Assembly (NCBI GenBank): GCA_036250225.1
Contig: JAPZLL010000004.1
Span: 310,001 to 374,000 of the forward strand
Reading direction: 5' to 3'
Source of the DNA: Cercophora sp. LCS_1
Taxonomy: Eukaryota > Ascomycota > Sordariomycetes > Sordariales > Lasiosphaeriaceae
Length of the DNA: 64,000 nt
Shown: one piece after another, positions 45,323 to 56,138 of the stretch
Numbering within the stretch: the first letter of the stretch is position 1
Layout of the letters: every line of letters begins with the position of its first letter
Notes under the pieces: generated by a model
Seen by the model: only the letters and a program-made list of their open reading frames with translations
What the model was told of the DNA's origin: nothing
The model's database searches: none
Translations under genes and position numbers: made by a program

Positions 45323-47082
45323 CTAGATGCCGTCATAGTGGATCATATTGCCCCACGTCGTTTCCTCAGATGGCTTTGAGTTGTTATTGGAATGTTCCGA
45401 GTCGTCAATGACGATATTGGGCATGCATTTCTCAATGAGGGACTCCCAGCGGGCAGCCTTTTCGGGGTTAGAGTCAGGCATGGTCGAGCCCAGAAGCCAC
45501 TGGTGGAGGACGCCAAAGACCTTTTCCGGCGGAAGCATAGCCGCCATGTACCGGTTCCAGTGCACCGTCATCCTGAGTAGCTCGTCGTCCTTGAGTTTCC
45601 CCGTCTCCAGAAGCCACAAGCCTCTGAAGAATCGGACTGTCGACGCGACGGGTTGGTAATATGGATCGTCCGCCTCGCCTAGCGCGAGCCAGCCCTCGAT
45701 GTAGTTGATCACGGAATCGGCCAAGTCGTAGTACTCGTAAAAAAGGGCCGGCGAGACCAGCCTGCCCAGCATTTGACAGCAGACGCCGCGTCTGTCTATC
45801 TTCGCGTGTACGACCTCATCCATCACCCGGACGATGATGCGGTGGAGTTCAGGGCCGTTGCCGCGAAACTGGGCCTGCATGGCTAGGAAGAGCTCCTCCA
45901 GTGCCATGATGGCTGCTTCGTCATTTTCCTGCTGAACCCTGATGTGGTCGATCCTGTAGGATGCTGCCGCTTCCAACAAGGCCCGGAGAGCGGGTGAATC
46001 CAGCGCGATGAGCCGTTGTAAGGCCAATGTCAATGGGTGTCGAGGCCCGTGGATGACGTCGCACATGTCAGCAGCGAAGCGCGCCACCATGCGATATACG
46101 TCCTTGTTCCATGTATGAAAGTGATAGAGCAGCTGCAAGAGCTGCGTGGTCAATATCGGGTCCTGTTCGGTGATGACGGCTTGCAGGGCGTCGAGTCGCG
46201 AGTTGATGAGTTGTACGGCCGAGCCATCGTCAGTTCTCGTCTCGATTGCACTCCACAAATCCGACGCCGTGGTGTAGACGCGAAGGTTGCCGAGCTGGCC
46301 GGCGGTGCCGTGGTATGTCTTTGCCGGCGCGTGGTAAGCCCACAGCCCGGTGTTGAAGGCGCCGTCCATGTAGTCTCGGTACAGCGTGAGGAAGTCGCCG
46401 TGCAGCTTTACCTGCGGCTCTGCATCCAGTCTGTCCGGGACCGAAAACGCCTGGATGGGGTCGGGCGAGGGCGTTCGGACAATGATGCCCATGGTATCGT
46501 TGCCAATCTCGACCTGGCCCCCGTCACCGAGCTTGGCCAAAACTCCAGGCTTTCGCTTGATGTAGCGCTCGATATCTTTCCAATCGACCGCTCGTTCCCC
46601 GAGGCGGAATGCCGTCTCCTTGCCGGCCTTGTCGCGCTCCCGCTTGATCCTGACCATGGCAATGACCTTTGCTTCGTCGTTGTTCTTCTCGAGACCCCAC
46701 CTTTTGATGCGCACCTTGAACATCCTGTCTCTGAAAGGCAGCCAAGACGAGGTCAGCATTTTGCGGCGGGGCGGAAACGGTAGGCCTACGTCGCGAAGAA
46801 GCCATAGCGATCCTCCATGAGCTTCTTGACCTGCTTGAGTGTCTTGTCCTCGTGCAAATAAAGCCGTGTGATGACATCCCGGTGCTTCTCCCAGTCCGCG
46901 GGCCCGGCATACTTGGATTGCTTGGGTTGCGCAAGCGATGCTGGTGTCGATCTGAAGACCTGGTTCTGCGATCGGGCGAGTATGGGGTGCGGCAGGCGTG
47001 GCCACGGTCGGAGGGGAATTCCGTTGTCAGCCTCTGGAGGTAGATCCATGGTCATCTTGATATATTGGCCACGACCGGGCAT
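45323..47082 (-). CDS. Clr5-domain protein
   Basis: Exons 47082-46790 and 46730-45323 give 566 residues from the ATG at 47082 (MPGRGQYIK); MDLPPEADN at 47049 is an alternative start. The intron (46789-46731, 59 bp, GTAGGC...TTTCAG) joins RYGFFAT to DRMFKVRIKRWGLEKN. Together they form the Clr5 domain (WEKHRDVITRLYLHEDKTL through KRWG). The domain takes its name from fission yeast Clr5, linked to heterochromatin; in filamentous fungi it is very abundant and mostly uncharacterised. The rest is helical with no known motif and includes long sequences resembling the variable C-termini of such proteins. Confidence 0.88.
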
Positions 47083-49176
47083 GTGAGGTCCTTTTGCGAA
47101 ACCTTTGGGGAACCCGGAGCGACGGCATCGGTATTTGAATGGGTGCCGACGTGTCGGTAGGATTGGCAGGCGCGTCCCAGCCAACAGGCAGACGCGAGAC
47201 CCGTGCAGTAGCGCTGTGGACGGACAAATGGCAGCCCCGGCAGCGAAATACCCCTGTCAGCCTAGTCTACAATGCGCCATTCGCTTTCAAATGAAACGCT
47301 AGTCATTTCCGTGTGGCTGGAGCAGCCGAAGCGGGAGATAACTGAGGGGGCCCAAATGCCATCCCGGCTCAGGGTGAGAAGGAACGTAGCAACGCAATGT
47401 CTTGAAAACTTTTTTTTTCTCGCTCGGACGGCAGGAACAGGGTTGATACATTCAACAAGGTGAACGAAATTGCAACTTTTAATCAGCCCTATTGCGTACC
47501 AGTTCGGTGTGGAAAACGCTGAACGTAGTCTGACAACTCCGCCCCGTGACTCTCTCCTTTGTGGCTCGCCTGGAAAGCAATTTCTCATGTAAGCCTAGCA
47601 GGTCGATCGATGCAATCGTGGCGGGATCGAACGCCAGTATATCCAACTTTTCTTGGAATGTTGTCCTTAGCCGAGGTCGATCAGCGATATACCACTCGAC
47701 TGTGTCATCTTCCCGGCGGAGACAATCAAATTCCAGCGCGGGGCCCCTGCTTGCGGCGGCTCGAACCGGAAAGACTCGCGCGGCCCTCAGAATCAGCAGC
47801 GAAAGCTGCGGAAAGCACTGATTTTGCCCATCCCGTCGAAGTTCGTGGCATACTTCAGCAAGGAGCTGTCCGATATAGGGCAGAGGGCCAGACGTGCATA
47901 CTTTGGAAGCCTCAGCCACCAAGGTGGTCATATTCGTGTCCTCGATGACCAGAATATGGTGAAAAAAGTGTGTCGCATGACGGGTCAAGGTCCTCTGGGC
48001 AAGGCGTCTTCCTCAAGCATGCCTGGCCCTTCCATACGCATGAAATGAGGCTGACCCAGGTTCCAGGCTCCCCACCGCTAGGGAAGAAAAGGAGATCTTC
48101 CTTTGCAAACGACTCTCTGCCAGACGGACTTGTCAGTACCAAGGTAATCAGAGGCCCAGGCGTAATCGACCTCGAACCGTGGGACAGTCTGTTTTCAACC
48201 CGTGTTTTGTCTTTGTCTCCATTTCCCGGGCTGCTGCCTGGCTGGGGGCGATATGTTCCTAATGTGGGGATGCAAAGGGATAACGGGTACTGGCCCTTCG
48301 ACGGTAATTGGTGATTGGGAAGGAAAAAACGCATCTTACTGGTAGCCCCATTTTCGCCTTTTTTCCACGAACCGCGATTCCCGATGACTGTGCCTTGCAT
48401 GAGAGTAACACACACAGAATCGCAGACGCAATTACTCACTTCCCACGTGTAGTTGTAAACGACACCGTCCTGCCAGCGACACCGAGTACCTAGGAGAGGA
48501 GTCATCGTAGATGGTTCCGGTGAAACTCCCCACATATCACCTAGTTACACACCTTAGGTAGGCAGGCATTTACAGCTGTCTTGGAACTTATTGTGCTGGC
48601 AAACCCTTCAAGATCGAATGACGGGTCAAAGTGCACGCTCCAGTTCCAATACCCACCCACAACGTCAACCCAACCCATTCTCTTCAAAGGGGGGGACGAT
48701 CGTCCTATGAAAGCGTTTAACTAAAACAGTGCATGAATAGAATCATTGGGTAAAACTCTTTTCAGCAGTGCGCATCAGAAGGTGAATGAAACACGTCCGA
48801 TGCCCTTGTCGTCGTGGCTTTGTGCGGGATGATATGCTTGCATAATACCTACCTATAAAGCGGGCCAGAATCTCTTTCCTTTGCAGATTTGAAGTTCATG
48901 ATAAAGGCACCTATTCAGAGTCAGAAGCAGTCCTAGCCTTGGGGCATCACATCCTCGTAGTCGACATCCTTCTACCACAATGGACAACCGGCAAATGTCT
49001 CGATTCAGGAGCGGCCTACGGGGTATGCCGGGGAGCCCTACCCTGAATATAACCCCCTAGGCTATTCCCAGTTGCAATCCTGTTGGAGCCCTCTAGAGAA
49101 CACGCCCAGACACGCGCCATCGCCTTTTTACTCACCCTTTGACACACCACCGGCCAGTCGACAGCCAACCTTCAAC
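47083..49176. other. Intergenic, Clr5 to hypothetical gene
   Basis: 2.1 kb containing the possible fragment at 47479-47931. The remainder shows no supported gene. An open frame at about 48990-49176 continues into the downstream gene but has no ATG. Confidence 0.45.
47479..47931 (-). pseudogene. Probable gene fragment, conserved-looking
   Basis: A 150-codon minus frame starting MTTLVAEASKVCTSG and ending VRNRAD. The LAFDPATIASIDLLGLHEKLLS segment has the spacing of a loop-helix pattern common in large fungal proteins, and codon use looks coding. It has no clear start context, no good splice site and is too short for the families it recalls. A truncated or decayed gene is more likely than an intact one. 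Confidence 0.3.
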
Positions 49177-50220
49177 ATGGAATTGAACGAAAAATCCCAT
49201 CTTCTCTCTCCGACCACAATCCAACCTCCAAACTACTCTGCCGTGGCAAGATACAACCCCCTCACAGACCAATCCTTCCTCGAACCACGCCACATCTCGG
49301 CCATGCGCGAAATTTACATCCACCGTATGCTCCGCCCATTGTAAGTCCACCACCCCCTCCCACCAAACAGCAGCATTTTCCTAACCGGCCGACAGCCAAA
49401 ACCCAAACCAACCGCCCCTCTCCTCCTTCTCCCAAATCCTCTACGAACCCGCCACACCCTCCCACACCCCCTTCCTCTCCCACCTCTCCCGTCTCGAACA
49501 GCTCTGGCACGGCACCTCCCTCCCAGAAACCTACCGCCTCGTCATCCACCACCTCAAACGCTTCATTGCAGCCGGAAATCAAATCACTCAAGTCGTGAGT
49601 CTCAACTGGCTCGATTCCGCCCGTGCCGAAGCGAGGGTAGACTTTGCTAGGGGTGTTGCTCGTGCTTTGGAGACCGTTATGTGTCAACGGATTGATGTTG
49701 TGTTCAACCCAAGGACGATTGAGGTCATTGATGCAACAACAGTTGTGCTAGACGCGTCGGTGAATCTAGCGGTCATGGCAGCGTTGGGTAGGGCTGGGGT
49801 CCGGCCTGCTGCTATTTTCAGGATGGTTATGCATACGCTTGGTGAGGGTTTCAGGTGGGAGTGGAGGGCCGAGGCGATAGAGGAATGGGAGACGGCGTTT
49901 AGGGATGTTAAAGGCGGTGAGCTAGTTTACGGGGATCATCTGTGAGTTTCCGCTTTTGGGTGTGGATGTGACGGTTGACTGATGTTTGTTGCAGGGAAGT
50001 GTTTGAGAGGATGCTGGGCGGGTATACAGTCGAGTATCGGAGTGTTCAGAGGGGCGGATGGACTGTGTTTAACCCTACGCTGTATGTTAGGGGACAGAGG
50101 GCTGAGATTGGGTCGGGACAGAGGACTGGGATTGGGTTGGGAATTTTGAGAGGGCTTGGGGATGTGGTGAGGAGACGGGCTGAGCAGGTGAGCCGTGGGG
50201 GGGCGAGACGTCTGGGTTGA
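49177..50220 (+). CDS. Hypothetical protein (about 311 aa)
   Basis: Exons 49177-49340, 49396-49941 and 49995-50220, in frame. Introns are 55 bp (GTAAGT...CGACAG) and 53 bp (GTGAGT...TGCAG). The ATG at 49177 gives MELNEKSHLLSPTT. The frame is open about 190 bp further upstream (GYAGEPYPEY...) without an ATG, so an extra 5' exon is possible. The chain looks globular, with LETVMCQRIDVVFNPRTIEV and WEWRAEAIEEWETAF helical blocks, and an Arg/Gly-rich C-terminus. No signal peptide, membrane segment or recognised domain. Confidence 0.7.
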
Positions 50221-51372
50221 TTCGGCTGGGGCGAGGGTTTCTCGACTTGGGCGTCATGAAATCTTAGTGCACAATATGTATCTTGTAGAGGCGCTTTAGC
50301 GCAACTCCCTCAAATCTTTAGGGACTACCCTAAGTAGGGGGTAGGGTTATTACAGGAAAACAACCCACGTCGTCTTTTTATATGGAAAATCTATGATTTT
50401 CAATGCAGTCCATCTATCCCTTAGCGCCAGCGCAGGTCAATTAGTCTTACTGCCCACCTGCAGTGCCCTACACTTGGATGGACCGTGAGCGGCCGGCAGG
50501 GGCATCTCGAGTTCGCGGATCGAAACCCTATCTGATCATCGAAAGGATGTGGCAAGTGATAAGACCCTAAGCCTTTCACTGAGGGCAGTTGGGACGCCTT
50601 GCATGCAGAACCATGGAACCAGGAAAAACAATCAAGGTTGTCAAGTTTCCAAGCTGGTTGCCTCGACAGACAAGGTACCAGGGTGATGGTAGCAAGGGGC
50701 GCAGTGATCGAAAAAGATAATGTTCTGGGAGGTATTCCCCTCAAGTGAGCCTTTCTGCCGTCCTTGCTGAGTCTAGCGTATTGCTTGGGGTCAGCAATTT
50801 AGCGGTTCGAACCGAAGCGTGGCAGCTAGTGCTATCCTTTGATGCTGGTTCCTGTAGGTGACAACTGCAAGGTTAGTCCTTTCGAAGAAATCCTCGATAC
50901 TACACATTTTAAGCGAATGTTTCGCCCAATTTGTGACACTTTTGCGGTGTGAGGCACACGTGCAACCTCGTGCGGGGAGTATTGCATGCTGGCAATCCTG
51001 CAAAGTCCCCATGATACCGGGATTTAAACAACGAGAAGCGCCAATGACGATGTAATTAAATTCCGAGGATTCGAGCCGAGCGGCCACTGACCAGCTACAG
51101 GGCAGGCCTATCGCCCGCCTTCATGAAGATTCCCAAGATATTGCATCTAGGGAGGACATTGGGCAAGCAGGGAACAGAAAATGAAGCCACGCTAAGGGTA
51201 TGTCGCTGCAAGGTCAAGAATAGCAAGGGAAGCGAGGGAGATAGATAAAGCTGCTCGTGCGAGTTGCGCAAAAGTGAGCGACGTATCGACTTCCGAGTTG
51301 GTGTTGAGGACCGGTGCATATCGACGATGAAGGTCGTGGAAGCGGGATGACGTGTTTTGTGTCACTCTCAGC
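50221..51372. other. Intergenic with CCCTAA/TAGGG inverted repeat
   Basis: No gene. Includes CTACCCTAAGTAGGGGGTAGGG at about 50325-50346, an imperfect inverted repeat of telomere-like CCCTAA and TAGGG. GGTTCGAACC near 50803-50812 recalls a tRNA T-arm but has no matching arms. Confidence 0.45.
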
Positions 51373-53055
51373 TCAAGAGCCAGGTAGTCCGGAAGGCACA
51401 CTGACGGTCGATGACATACGAAGATGCTGGAATCGTTCGTCGTCTGCCTTCATCTCCGCTCTCTGATCGTCCGCCATGTTGGCCAGCTCGACGTAACACA
51501 CGATGGCACCGCCCTCCGAGGTCTCCCAAGAGTGCACCGTTTCTACGGACCCCGAGCTGGACCACGTCCCAAAAGCGTCCTCTGAGAGCTGATTTAACAA
51601 CTTTCGCAGGTCGGATATTCCCGGCGAAGTCTCATTGATTCCCGGGTTAGAGGCATTCAGATGCCACTTGGTCTCTTCACTGCTGGCGCGCAGTGCAGCG
51701 AGGAGAAGACCAAACACTGTTCTTGACCCGTCTACTGACACTTTGAGAACTATACCGCATCGCTCAGTGGTGGCATCATGCGGGAGTTCAGCGACACTGT
51801 CAAAGTCGTGAAATACAATGCCACGCTGGGTATGCGGCGTTCTAGGGCACTTGACGGGCTTGTTAAAACCCAAGATGAGCACCCGGCCAGAGCACGATGT
51901 AATCTCGACATGAGGCGTTCCCATCCTGGTGAAGACTAGACCGTCGACTGTCCTGGATCTAGCATTCCGGCAATCTATGTAGACCTCCGTTCGCAGTTCC
52001 AGCAGTTTCGGTGGGAATTGGGTGACCATGAGGTCTGAAGGCAGTCGGACGTACTGTTTGTCGGAGACAGAGATTCGATGTAACCGGACCAGAACGCGGG
52101 ACAACTGATCTCGGCGGCCAGTTCGTATGCCCACGTTGAGTACGATGCAGGCACCCATCAGTGTGTGGAAGAGGGGGAGGCTGATCCTCAGTCCGTGGTT
52201 CGTGATTGCATAAGGACCTGTTCCGGAACTGCCGTCTTCACCCGACCTTGAATAGAACTGAGCCGACTGTTCAAAGGCGGTGGGGTTCGGAGACAAGATG
52301 CTGACCCAGTCATGGGGAGTGTGCCGATTGGCACGCCAGCAAAAGATGGTTTGGTCGTCTGAAACTCTGATGATCTCTTCCTGAAGACGCAAGAATGCAC
52401 GGTTGCCCTCCCCGTACAGCAACGCCATGTTGATGTTAAATATCCCGAGCATGCAGTATGCCATATCTTCAAGACGAGTCGTGGTTCTGTTTGCCATCCA
52501 CGACATTCTCCGAGCGACGCTCGCCTGGTAGATCTTGTCCGGCTGTCGGAGATAGTCGCTGTCGATGCCTGTTATCCTGCTGACGATGGCGCGCTTGGTG
52601 ACTTTGGTTCCCATCTTGGTCCAGTCTTTGGAGTAGAAAATGAGATTGGTTGGCGCGATGAGTTCCTGCAGGGTCCATCCACGACGGAACCAGCGGCTGT
52701 TACGAAAAGCGCCATCGTCCGACTCGCCGACATCGGCCAGATACGCATAGCAGACTTTAGAGTTCCTGTAAAAAGCAAACATGCTGTTGATGGCCTCGGA
52801 GAGTTCAGCGCTACTCGTTTTGTCGATGCAGCACGTGTCGACCCAGACATGGTTGATGCCGTCGATGACCGCCTGTTGGCATGACCGATCGATTTTGGCA
52901 TATCCGAGCTTTTCGCGCGCATTGGACTGCGGGAAAGATATCCATTCTTGAAGAGTGAGCTCTCCAGCCCCCCACGTATGCGAGAGGATGGCGTATTCGG
53001 GGATATTGTGGAAGAACTCTTCAAGTTGTCGAGTTTGGCAGTTGATCAGCCGCAT
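51373..53055 (-). CDS. HET-domain heterokaryon incompatibility protein
   Basis: Intronless, 560 residues. The HET domain spans about residues 1-230, with MRLINCQTRQLEEF, AILSHTWGAGELTLQEW, KIDRSCQQAVIDGINHVWVD, DTCCIDKTSSAELSEAINSM and the conserved RGWTLQELIAP. Downstream CMLGIFNINMALLYGEGNRAF is the usual continuation of long HET proteins. The rest has no NACHT, WD40 or ankyrin repeats, so this is the stand-alone HET type. Such proteins can trigger cell death when incompatible strains fuse, or act in xenorecognition; the trigger here is unknown. It shares a 231-bp divergent promoter with a coiled-coil gene. Confidence 0.95.
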   Translation of the reverse strand: MRLINCQTRQLEEFFHNIPEYAILSHTWGAGELTLQEWISFPQSNAREKLGYAKIDRSCQQAVIDGINHVWVDTCCIDKTSSAELSEAINSMFAFYRNSKVCYAYLADVGESDDGAFRNSRWFRRGWTLQELIAPTNLIFYSKDWTKMGTKVTKRAIVSRITGIDSDYLRQPDKIYQASVARRMSWMANRTTTRLEDMAYCMLGIFNINMALLYGEGNRAFLRLQEEIIRVSDDQTIFCWRANRHTPHDWVSILSPNPTAFEQSAQFYSRSGEDGSSGTGPYAITNHGLRISLPLFHTLMGACIVLNVGIRTGRRDQLSRVLVRLHRISVSDKQYVRLPSDLMVTQFPPKLLELRTEVYIDCRNARSRTVDGLVFTRMGTPHVEITSCSGRVLILGFNKPVKCPRTPHTQRGIVFHDFDSVAELPHDATTERCGIVLKVSVDGSRTVFGLLLAALRASSEETKWHLNASNPGINETSPGISDLRKLLNQLSEDAFGTWSSSGSVETVHSWETSEGGAIVCYVELANMADDQRAEMKADDERFQHLRMSSTVSVPSGLPGS

Positions 53056-53286
53056 TTTGCTGTTCGGCAGAAGTGAGGGAGCTCGTGGAAATTTGGCGCC
53101 GGCGCTTGAACAAGGCTTTGGCTCACGTGCTTTTGCGTGGGGGTAACCAGACTGCAGTGGCCGACCCAGCCGCTCCTGCTGCGGCTCAGCTTCAGCTTCC
53201 CCTCATCTTCGACTTTCGCCCGTCGCCAAAAGCCCATATGATCAAGATAAAACGCAACCGCAATTAGCGGGCATCCAAGACCGAAA

Positions 53287-55010
53287 ATGCTGAGAAGACT
53301 GCGAGAGAAGCTGGACCCGGAGTCGAAATTGATTGTCGAGCTGGAGGAGGATGCGTTGCGGGCCCAGAAGAGATTGCGCGAGTTGCGATCTGAAATCGAA
53401 GCTGATCGGTCGAAACCCGATGGCCAGTGGAATGACTTGCACGGTCGCGTCCGCGTCCGCAGCAATCCACCGGTCACTCGTTCCACCTACGTGTCTGCCG
53501 CGCCACCACCACTCGCAGGACCACCACCGGGGCTATCGGGCGGGCCCTCGCCAGTAACTGGTCCTCCCCAAGTGGTAGCAACCAATCCCGAAATTGACTC
53601 TGTCGAACAAGATACGATCATGCTCACCGAGGAAGATATCCTGCCACGGTCCGCAGAGCCTGCTGATGGAGAAGTCCGTTCCTCATCCAATCAGTTGGCA
53701 ACTGGGAAGGAAGGGGGGCCTTCCCAAGCGGTGGAGAGGCCAAGCTCACTACCGCCAATCTCAACGAGGAAGTTGATTAAACAGTAAGAGGCTGACACGC
53801 TGGGTTCCGTTGTTTTCAGCTAACGGAACTGTGCTCAAGAATTCTGAGTGGCACGGGCGGACATGCCGACCCTGAGGCCGCAGGGCCTCTGGTGATAATG
53901 GGGTAAGGAGCTGGTGACACTGGAACACTGCCTTTCCCAGCTAATCAGACTGTCACCAGTGACAAACTACTATATCAAAACGTAGTATATAACGTTTCCC
54001 GGGAGGAAGTTCAATCCTCTTCACAATCATTGGCAGAAAAACTATCGAGAGATGAGAACAAACAGTTGAGAACTGAGCTTCAAAAGCAAAATGAGCATCT
54101 TGCCCAGGAAAGACGTGAGAGGGCTAGTTTACAAAGTGCCCTTGAACATGCATTGCTCGTTGAGAGAACCAACAACGAACAACAGTTTCGAGCGCAGATA
54201 CAAGAACTGGAGAGCACGATTCAAAAGCTATCCAACGCCGACGTCAACGAGAGGGTAGCGCTGGAGAGAAGCAGGCACGACGATACCCGGTCCCGTCTCA
54301 GCCGGCTCCACGAAACCGTACAAAGACTCCACAAGGAGTCATCGGAGAAGGACGACGATCTTGAAGAGTTCAAGGGTGAGCTCGAGGAGAAGCGCCAAGA
54401 GGTTGAGGAATGGAAAGCCAAATTCGAGGCCATGAGGGACGAGTCTGAAAAAAGACTGGCCCGGTTGCACGAAAAAGACACCGTGCTAGCTGGGATCGAG
54501 GAGAAACACAAACAGGACCTTGAGAAGGAAGCAAGCCGCCGTGTATATGCCGAAAAAAGTCTGCGCGCAGATTTGAAGAAGGAGAGAGAGAGAAGCATGA
54601 AGCTAGAAGAGCACCTGGCGAAGGCGGGATTCCAAGCATCACAGGACAGGAGTGAGATCGCTCAGTGGATGGGGAAACACTCGCAACTCGAGATGCGGAT
54701 GAAAACATCGCAGGAGGCACAGGATCTCAAAGAGAAACATTTACAGGACGTGGTTATGGAGTTGCGCAACATATTATACACTGAGGAAGAAAAGGTAAAC
54801 AAGCTTACAAGTCAGCTGAAGGAGCAAGACGAGTTACAGACTCAAGAAAGAGAAAAATGGGAGAAAGTGGACGAAGAATTGCGCGAGATGTTAGCCGCCG
54901 AGAGGAACAGGAGGCGCAAGCTTGAGGGCCAGTTAGCAGGGCAAGATGAGACGATGGAGAAGTACAAGGTTGTGATCGATGGGATTAAGGAGATTGTGGG
55001 GGACCTTTAG
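53287..55010 (+). CDS. Coiled-coil protein (515 aa)
   Basis: Exons 53287-53783 and 53960-55010. The intron (53784-53959, 176 bp) has a GTAAGA donor and CACCAG acceptor and joins in frame. The N-terminus has a short coiled coil (ESKLIVELEEDALRAQKRL), then a Pro/Gly-rich linker (PPPLAGPPPGLSGGPSP). The C-terminal 330 residues are a long heptad coiled coil (LSRDENKQLRTELQKQNE, EEFKGELEEKRQEVEEWK, EKWEKVDEELREMLAAER). No signal peptide or membrane segment. A small internal open segment (LTELCSRILSG at about 53820) would be a cryptic exon but is out of frame. Partner unknown; divergence from a HET gene is the only contextual hint. Confidence 0.8.
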
Positions 55011-55277
55011 GCGCTTTCCTTTGGGCTTTTCATTCTGAATAATACCAGTTTCGAACTCTAGACCCTGCATGAGAGTTTTGATCGGCTTTATCCCTGGGTC
55101 TGAGACATAGCCAGCCTCAGCACCAACAAGCAACAAAGCAATGACGTAGTCCTTCCCCACCACTCAGCGCCCCAAGACCCGCCAACCCAACTCTATCCCA
55201 ACCTCACTTGACCATCCACCACACCATCCATCTCACCATCCTCCCTCACCACACTCCCTACTACCATCCTACCCAAA

Positions 55278-56138
55278 ATGCCCCCCAAAACTGCCATCGT
55301 AACCGGCGCAAACAAAGGCATCGGCCTAGCCATCGTCCGCCAACTCGCCCTCCAATACCCCGCATCCAACAACCCCACCGTCCCCCTCCAAATCTACCTC
55401 TGCGCTCGGTCCCCCTCCCTCGGCACAGCAGCCCTCGACACACTCCTACACGCCGACCCCCTCCTAACCCAATCCAAAGCCCTTTCCGCCTCCGGCGGCC
55501 CAACAACAATCCACTACCACCCCCTAGACATCGCCTCCCAATCCAGCATCGCCTCCTTCGCCGCCTTCCTGAGCGAAACCCACCCCGGTGGAATCGACAT
55601 CTTAATCAACAACGCGGGCATCGCACTCGACGGCTTTGACCTCAACGTAGTACAAACCACGTTGGGTGTGAATTACACCGGTACTCTCGCCCTCACGCGC
55701 GCGTTGCTACCGCTTATGAAGAGGGGTGGACGGGTTGTGAATGTGGCCAGCACGGCGGGTATGTTGGACGGGTATTTCTCTCCTGGGCTCAAGGCGCGGT
55801 TCTTAGGTGCAACACAGGTGGATGAGGTGACGAGGTTGATGGAGGAGTTTGTGGCTGCCGTTGAAAGGGGAACAGAAAAGGAAGACGGGTGGCCGAGCTC
55901 GGCGTATCGGGTGAGTAAGGCCGGGGAGATTGCGATGACACGGTGTCTTGCGCGGGAGGCCAGAGATCAGGTGGTGATTAACGCGTGCTGTCCGGGGTGG
56001 GTCAACACGGATATGACGAAGGGGAAGGGGACCAAGAGTGTGGACGAGGGGGCCAAGACGCCGGTTTTGCTGGCGTTGGGAGATGTGGAGGGGAGTGGAA
56101 GGTTTTGGAGGGATGAGAGGGTTGTTGAGTGGTGTTAG
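55278..56138 (+). CDS. Carbonyl-reductase-like SDR
   Basis: Intronless, 286 residues. Classical SDR blocks: TGANKGIG (NADP binding), the NNAG motif in INNAGIALDGFD, GRVVNVASTAG, and YRVSK (catalytic Tyr/Lys) after an insert (DEVTRLMEEFVAAVERGTE) typical of monomeric carbonyl reductases of the CBR1 group. The CCPGWVNTDMTKGKGTKSV block after the catalytic site also fits CBR1. These cytosolic enzymes use NADPH to reduce quinones and other carbonyls. Its stop codon (56136-56138) directly abuts the stop of the convergent membrane-protein gene. Confidence 0.93.
   Translation: MPPKTAIVTGANKGIGLAIVRQLALQYPASNNPTVPLQIYLCARSPSLGTAALDTLLHADPLLTQSKALSASGGPTTIHYHPLDIASQSSIASFAAFLSETHPGGIDILINNAGIALDGFDLNVVQTTLGVNYTGTLALTRALLPLMKRGGRVVNVASTAGMLDGYFSPGLKARFLGATQVDEVTRLMEEFVAAVERGTEKEDGWPSSAYRVSKAGEIAMTRCLAREARDQVVINACCPGWVNTDMTKGKGTKSVDEGAKTPVLLALGDVEGSGRFWRDERVVEWC

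Noticed and set aside
46037..46783. Plus-strand 248-codon frame
   Set aside because: Antisense of the Clr5 gene.
50797..50820. tRNA T-arm look-alike (GGTTCGAACC)
   Set aside because: No acceptor stem, D-arm or anticodon arm can be folded around it.
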